10,617 nt of DNA, from NCBI GenBank assembly GCA_024227975.1, contig JAAETV010000381.1, positions 1 through 10,617 on the forward strand, given 5' to 3'. Within the stretch, counting starts at the first letter, position 1. Each line of letters begins with the position of its first letter. The position numbers and the translations under genes are program-made. The notes beneath the pieces are model-generated. The model worked only from the letters and a program-made list of their open reading frames with translations. It did not search any database and had not been told where the DNA came from. Positions 7,200 to 10,617 of this stretch are shown one piece after another. This stretch comes from Actinomycetes bacterium. Lineage in GTDB: Bacteria; Actinomycetota; Acidimicrobiia; Acidimicrobiales; SZUA-35.

Positions 7200-8014
7200 A
7201 CAATCAGTCCTGGCTCGCGACCCTGATCCATGAGCTAGAAGCCCGTGGCCTGGCCCTCACGACCCGAACCGAGATCGTCGTTGAGATCGAGGATTTCTTG
7301 ACCGAAAGCGACGAGGCCGCCCTCGATCATTTCGGCCCCCCCGCCGACTATGCATCAGAACTGGTGTCCGTCCTCACCGCCCAAACTCATCAACCCAGCC
7401 CGAGGAGACCCAGCAGCACCCCGATCGTGACCGCAACGGCTGTGAGCAAGCGGTACCGGAATCATCAGGTGCTTGACAAAACAAGCTTCACCGCAAGCGG
7501 GGGTGAGATCGTGGCCCTGATGGGGTCAAACGGGGTTGGCAAGTCGACCCTGCTCCGTATCTTGGCCGGGCTCGAACCGGCCGACTCAGGCCATGTCGAG
7601 CTCAAGGGGGCCGTCGGCTATGTTCCTCAGGCCGGCGGAGTCGATCCCTATCTCCGGCCGACCGAGCACTTCGAGTTGTTCGGAGCGGCGGCCCGGGTCA
7701 GCCGGGCCGCCGCTCGGACCGAAGGGCTGAGGTTGGCCACCGAGCTGGGATGGGACGCGGCCTCGGCCCCAATCGTTCTCGAGCTCTCGGGTGGAACCCG
7801 GCAGAAGCTGATGGTGATCACAGCGCTGGTGGCCAAACCTGATGTTCTGCTACTCGACGAGCCATACCAGGGCATGGACGCCGATGGTGCCAGACGATTC
7901 TGGGAGCTGTTGTGGGCCTGGTCGGAGCATGGGGGAGCGGCCGTCGTCTCCAGCCACTCCGACGACGTCTTGCATCGCGCCCACACCGTACTCGAGCTGG
8001 AAGTGGCCCAATGA
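7196..8014 (+). CDS. ABC transporter ATPase with N-terminal HAAS-like domain
   Basis: Starting at GTG 7196 (GTGA overlap with the PadR stop), the protein is 272 residues. Residues 1-60 are not part of an ABC domain. They form a small helical unit ending RTEIVVEIEDFLTE...FGPPADYASEL, which resembles the HAAS/DUF1700-type domain normally found in membrane proteins encoded next to PadR genes. A Pro/Ser-rich linker (64-75) leads to the ATPase: Walker A GSNGVGKST (110-118, K116), Q145 in the Q-loop, signature LSGGTRQ (197-203), Walker B VLLLDEP (217-223, E222) and switch His H254. It should energise the ABC-2 permease encoded next, with an ATGA overlap. Fusion of the HAAS-like part to the ATPase is the odd feature. 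An alternative ATG at 7142 lies inside PadR and is unlikely. Confidence 0.88.
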   Translation: MNNQSWLATLIHELEARGLALTTRTEIVVEIEDFLTESDEAALDHFGPPADYASELVSVLTAQTHQPSPRRPSSTPIVTATAVSKRYRNHQVLDKTSFTASGGEIVALMGSNGVGKSTLLRILAGLEPADSGHVELKGAVGYVPQAGGVDPYLRPTEHFELFGAAARVSRAAARTEGLRLATELGWDAASAPIVLELSGGTRQKLMVITALVAKPDVLLLDEPYQGMDADGARRFWELLWAWSEHGGAAVVSSHSDDVLHRAHTVLELEVAQ

Positions 8015-8721
8015 CAGCCGACTCGTCCGTGCTCGACGACCCATCCTCCGTTCGGGGCCCAGCTCTGGTAGCCGAGATGACCTTGCGAGCCTTATTGCGC
8101 CGTCGACTGACAATGGCCATTCTCATAGGACTCCCGATCCTGTTCTCCTTCGCGGCCAGGGACTCGATCGGCCAGTCGGTCAGGGCGTTGGTGTTCGGTA
8201 CCTCATGGGCCATGAGTACCGCCGCCTTCTTTGCCACCTCCTCCAGCAGAGAAGTGGAGCCCCGTCTTCGTCTGGCCGGCTGGCCTCAGTGGCAGCTGGC
8301 TATCGGCCGTATCGCCGGATTGAGCGGTCTGGGCATGACCCTGGTTGCGCTGTTCTGGGTGGTGGTCGCCATCGACCATGAGGTCAGGAGCCTCGGCGCA
8401 GTCTGGGTCGACCTGGCAGTGACGGCCGTGGTAGCGGTTGGCGTCGGTACCACCATTGGCACCCTCATTCACCGAGAGATGGAAGGCGCCCTCGTCTTGT
8501 TTCTGTTCGCAGGCCTTCAGGCTGTGGTGAACCCATTCGACACCTTCGCCATATTCCTCCCGTTCTGGTCATCAAGAGAACTGGGCACCTTCGCCATCGA
8601 TGGCCCCAGCCAAGGCTCGCTGGTCAACGGCCTGGCTCATGGCCTCGGCGTCGTAGCCCTCTGCTGCATCATCAGCTGGGCCGTCGAGCGGCGATCTGAT
8701 CTCGGATGGCCTCGGCGGTAG
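8011..8721 (+). CDS. ABC-2-type permease partnered with the HAAS-ATPase
   Basis: This 236-residue membrane protein starts at ATG 8011, overlapping the ATPase stop by 4 bp. Hydrophobic segments lie near residues 34-49, 58-76, 98-120, 127-148, 155-175 and 210-228, giving the six-helix layout of ABC-2 permeases. Between helices 2 and 3, the stretch SREVEPRLRLAG...AIGRIAGL resembles the cytoplasmic coupling region of drug or lipid exporters. With one ATPase and one permease, the transporter would work as a homodimer of pairs. Cargo is unknown; PadR control suggests an inducible efflux or envelope function. The last 50 bp overlap the 3' end of the opposite-strand glutaredoxin gene. Confidence 0.83.
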   Translation: MTADSSVLDDPSSVRGPALVAEMTLRALLRRRLTMAILIGLPILFSFAARDSIGQSVRALVFGTSWAMSTAAFFATSSSREVEPRLRLAGWPQWQLAIGRIAGLSGLGMTLVALFWVVVAIDHEVRSLGAVWVDLAVTAVVAVGVGTTIGTLIHREMEGALVLFLFAGLQAVVNPFDTFAIFLPFWSSRELGTFAIDGPSQGSLVNGLAHGLGVVALCCIISWAVERRSDLGWPRR

Positions 8722-9136
8722 CCGGAATCAGGACTCCCGACCCATCAACGGCTGTCGGAACTGTCTCGTTCCCTCCCCGTTTGGAGGAAACGAAGTCAGC
8801 CGCTTCGGGATCCTGCCAGATGTTCACCCACGACACGTCGTGGCCAGCCCGCCGAAGCTTGAGCTTCAGCCGGGCACAGTGGCTTCAGCCCGGTCGCCAA
8901 TACACGATCACGTCCCCGCCCGAGGCATTGGCCTGAGCCTCCTGATGGGAGATATGTGGGCCCCGACGGCCGGGCCACGACCACCAAGCCAGCCCACCCA
9001 AGACCGTCAGAAAGATGCCACCCATGATCCACGAACGGTCAGCAATACTCGTCGCGGCGACAAACAGGCCGGCAAAGAGTATGACCATCAGCGGCAATAC
9101 CCGATCGGCTCGAAGCTTTCCCACACCGCCCAGCAT
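8672..9136 (-). CDS. Candidate selenoprotein: membrane-anchored glutaredoxin/mycoredoxin-like protein (TGA = Sec)
   Basis: From ATG 9136 the product is 154 residues if the internal TGA is read as selenocysteine. Two transmembrane helices (about 15-31 and 36-53) flanked by basic residues (KLRADR, GRRG) place both ends in the cytosol. After a linker the glutaredoxin domain begins at GGDVIVYWRPG, followed by Sec84 (TGA 8887-8885), Ser, His, Cys87, a UxxC active site. The frame then runs open for 70 codons: ARLKLKLRRAGHDV, VNIWQDPEAADFV (a mycoredoxin-like second strand), and GGNETVPTAVDG with the TVP cis-Pro loop. A real TGA stop is at 8674-8672. Codon use after the TGA is as GC-rich as before it. 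A SECIS-like hairpin follows the codon. TGA is an ordinary stop elsewhere in the window. Alternatives are a single nonsense mutation or a sequencing error. The start is uncertain: GTG 9172 would add 12 residues, and neither has a good Shine-Dalgarno. Confidence 0.72.
8843..8883 (-). promoter_or_regulatory. SECIS-like stem-loop just downstream of the TGA
   Basis: On the minus strand, starting one base after the TGA, GCCA (8883-8880) pairs with TGGC (8846-8843). A 4-nt bulge follows. GCCCG (8875-8871) then pairs with CGGGC (8851-8847). After a bulged G (8870), CTGAAGC (8869-8863) pairs with GCTTCGG (8858-8852), including one T-G wobble. The 4-nt apical loop is TCAA (8862-8859). The loop starts 22 nt after the TGA, inside the roughly 16-37 nt window known for bacterial SECIS elements. 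The loop lacks the G common in those elements, which weakens the case. The fold was made by eye. Confidence 0.58.
8885..8887 (-). other. In-frame TGA, probable selenocysteine codon
   Basis: This TGA replaces the first Cys of the glutaredoxin CxxC motif: upstream codons read YWRPG and downstream codons read SHCARLK. Substitution of exactly the nucleophilic redox Cys, with the rest of the domain intact in the same frame, is the usual sign of selenocysteine coding. A Cys-to-TGA change needs only one base (TGC or TGT to TGA), so a chance mutation cannot be ruled out from one sequence. Confidence 0.68.
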
Positions 9137-9146
9137 AGGCGGTGTG
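9122..9146. repeat. Perfect 9-bp inverted repeat around the selenoprotein start
   Basis: CACACCGCC (9122-9130) and GGCGGTGTG (9138-9146) are exact inverted copies around a 7-nt spacer that contains the ATG (9136-9134) of the glutaredoxin gene. In RNA the start codon would be displayed in the loop of a strong hairpin. As DNA it could be an operator between this gene and the divergent crotonase gene. No T-tract follows, so it is not an obvious terminator. Confidence 0.55.
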
Positions 9147-9228
9147 ATTCTGGCCCCTTGGCCGAGCACCACGATGTGACATGGTTGCGGAGTTCATCGT
9201 CTCCCTACCCCTCTGCCAGACTCCGGGC

Positions 9229-10020
9229 ATGACACAAACCAGTGAATGGGAAACGGTACGACTCGATGGCGACGGCCCGGTCCGGCACCTGGTCCTGAAC
9301 CGGCCTGAGGTCCACAATGCCGTGAACGCCCAATTGGTGGCCGACGTCCACGCCGCCTGTCTGATTGTCGATGCTGACCCTTCGATCCGGGCCGTCATCG
9401 TACGGGGTGAGGGCAAGAGCTTCTGCTCCGGCGCCGACCTGAGCCAGCCCCGCCAGACCAGCCTGGGTTCGATGGTCGGCTCCAAGGCAGGGGCTCGAAT
9501 GTATGACACCCTGCTCCACCTCAACGCCATCACCATCGCCCTCTGCCATGGCTACCTGATCGGCGGCGGAGCCGTGCTCCCGGCTGCGTGCGACTTCCGC
9601 ATCGGGAGCCCGACCATCAAGCTGACGGTCAATGAGGTCAGCATCGGCTACAACCTCACATGGCATGCCAACGCGGCCCTCGTCAACCTGGTGGGTCCCC
9701 ACCGGGCCAAGGAGATGCTCCTTCTCGGGCGGACCTACGACTTGGCCACCCTCGACGGGTTCGGGTTCTTCACCGACACGGTTGACAACGATGAGGCCCT
9801 GATCCCGGCTGGCGAGTCCCTGGCAGCCGAAATCACAAACCAGCCCCCGGTTCCTACCACCGCGAGCAAGGCCTCGATCAACGCTCAGGCCATGCCCCTC
9901 GGTCGAGCAATCCAGCACCTCGACCATGTCGTTGTTGGCTACGTTGGCAAGTCGGACAACTCCCGCCTGGCCAGGACCAGTTACTTCTCAGACGAGGCCC
10001 GCCAGTGGGGTGACGACTGA
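9229..10020 (+). CDS. Enoyl-CoA hydratase/isomerase (crotonase) family protein
   Basis: This 263-residue protein, from ATG 9229, has the normal length of a crotonase-fold enzyme acting on acyl-CoA thioesters in the cytosol. Visible family elements are LNRPEVHNAVN (23-33), the first oxyanion-hole strand SFCSGADL (64-71), and the second, IGGGAVLPAACDFRIGS (111-127). Of the two catalytic glutamates of enoyl-CoA hydratase, the first (in GGGxE) is replaced by Val116, while the second is retained as E136 in LTVNEVSIG. One-Glu members include delta3-delta2-enoyl-CoA isomerases, so isomerase or another crotonase chemistry is more likely than hydration. An in-frame ATG at 9181 would add 16 residues unlike the family. 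The gene is divergent from the glutaredoxin gene and no other fatty-acid gene is nearby. Confidence 0.88.
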   Translation: MTQTSEWETVRLDGDGPVRHLVLNRPEVHNAVNAQLVADVHAACLIVDADPSIRAVIVRGEGKSFCSGADLSQPRQTSLGSMVGSKAGARMYDTLLHLNAITIALCHGYLIGGGAVLPAACDFRIGSPTIKLTVNEVSIGYNLTWHANAALVNLVGPHRAKEMLLLGRTYDLATLDGFGFFTDTVDNDEALIPAGESLAAEITNQPPVPTTASKASINAQAMPLGRAIQHLDHVVVGYVGKSDNSRLARTSYFSDEARQWGDD

Positions 10021-10088
10021 CGGGAATGGGGCGGCGAAGGGTCAGAAGTCTCCCCGAGCTGCCTACATCGTGGTCAAGAGCTGGACCC

Positions 10089-10617
10089 TCATGCGAAGGA
10101 CGGTCCAGCGAAACCTTTGGCGCCGGCGACCGGTGTTCCTCGCTTGACCACCAGCCGGTGGTTCTCGGTGCGAGAGACCATCGAGATATCGACGGCCGGA
10201 TCCCCATCGACGATTAGGAAATCAGCGGCGTTTCCCTCCTTGATCGAGCCCTCATCCTTCAGAGCGAGGAGGTCGGCTGCGTTGGAGGTAGACGCCACCA
10301 GGGCATCGAGAGACTTCATTCCAGCGTCGACCATGAGCTCGAGCTCCAGCGCGTTGTCGCCGTGAGCGCAGAACGGAACGCCGGCGTCGGTCCCCATGGC
10401 GATCTTGCCCCCTGCTTCGTAGAACATCTTGAGCGAGCTGGCGCTTCGACCCTCGATCCGGTCGATCTTCTCCTGAACGAAGGGGGGAAGAATGGCCCGG
10501 AGTGCTTCGTCGGTCTGCACCCGATGCCCGGCCGCCAATGTCGGGACCAGGTATGTGCCCTGTTCGAGCATCACCTCGACGCACTCCTGAGTCATGAACA
10601 TGCCGTGCTCGACACTG
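10089..10617 (-). CDS. Metal-dependent amidohydrolase, C-terminal part (5' truncated)
   Basis: The frame enters from the right edge of the window and ends at TGA 10091-10089, leaving about 175 C-terminal residues. SVEHGMFM at the edge contains the metal-binding His of the amidohydrolase barrel. MGTDAGVPFCAHGDN carries the conserved Asp that activates water. The end, NAADLLALKDEGSIKEGNAADFLIVDGDP, is the standard C-terminal sequence of COG1228-type enzymes (imidazolonepropionase-like amidohydrolases and prolidases), where the chain returns to the small beta-sandwich. The substrate cannot be told. It is convergent with the crotonase gene across 68 bp in which I see no clear terminator. Confidence 0.88.
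   Translation of the reverse strand, partial: SVEHGMFMTQECVEVMLEQGTYLVPTLAAGHRVQTDEALRAILPPFVQEKIDRIEGRSASSLKMFYEAGGKIAMGTDAGVPFCAHGDNALELELMVDAGMKSLDALVASTSNAADLLALKDEGSIKEGNAADFLIVDGDPAVDISMVSRTENHRLVVKRGTPVAGAKGFAGPSFA

Noticed and set aside
8885..8887. TGA reassigned to Cys or Trp throughout the genome
   Set aside because: Several intact genes here end in TGA with tight 4-bp overlaps to the next start (7197-7199, 8012-8014) and the ATPase ends in TGA at 3962, so TGA is a normal stop.
8706..8936. 76-residue plus-strand frame after the permease
   Set aside because: It is antisense to the glutaredoxin coding region and has no recognisable feature.

Overview
The window is GC-rich, compactly coded DNA with GTG starts, 4-8 bp overlaps between co-directional genes, and few recognisable Shine-Dalgarno sequences. 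These traits, a mycoredoxin-like glutaredoxin, and a TGTGA-N6-TCACA (CRP/GlxR-type) operator suggest a high-GC actinobacterium, possibly of the Acidimicrobiia. That placement is inference; no rRNA or phylogenetic marker is present.

Layout. (1) 1-1296, minus strand: an agmatinase-family ureohydrolase, translationally coupled to a NUDIX hydrolase broken by an amber stop inside its catalytic box. (2) 1384-3962, plus strand: a three-gene ABC-2 export cassette (two DUF990/ABC2_membrane_6-type permeases and a COG4586-type ATPase). It ends in a perfect 7-bp hairpin shared with the convergent gene. (3) 3976-5580, minus strand: an orphan type-I periplasmic-binding lipoprotein with a long acidic linker. 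A perfect CRP-type palindrome sits just upstream of, and touches, its ribosome-binding site. (4) 5658-6611, minus strand: a CzcD-type cation diffusion facilitator with a His-rich N-terminus. (5) 6858-8721, plus strand: a PadR regulator, an ABC ATPase carrying an N-terminal HAAS-like domain, and an ABC-2 permease, all overlapping by 4 bp and so probably one self-regulated transporter operon. (6) 8672-9136, minus strand: a membrane-anchored glutaredoxin/mycoredoxin-like gene. (7) 9229-10020, plus strand: a crotonase-fold enzyme. (8) 10089-10617, minus strand: the C-terminal part of a metal-dependent amidohydrolase.

The most notable item is the glutaredoxin. Its frame is interrupted by one TGA exactly where the first (nucleophilic) Cys of the CxxC active site belongs. 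The same frame then continues for 70 codons through the second Cys and the TVP cis-proline motif. The TGA is followed at once by a strong 41-nt stem-loop with its apical loop 22 nt away, the layout of a bacterial SECIS element. TGA ends other genes here, so it is not globally reassigned. I read this as a candidate selenoprotein: a two-TM, membrane-anchored UxxC glutaredoxin. An ordinary gene caller would truncate it to a 95-residue 'hypothetical membrane protein' and lose the redox domain. No selA/B/C/D genes lie in the window, so whether the host has selenocysteine machinery cannot be told from here.
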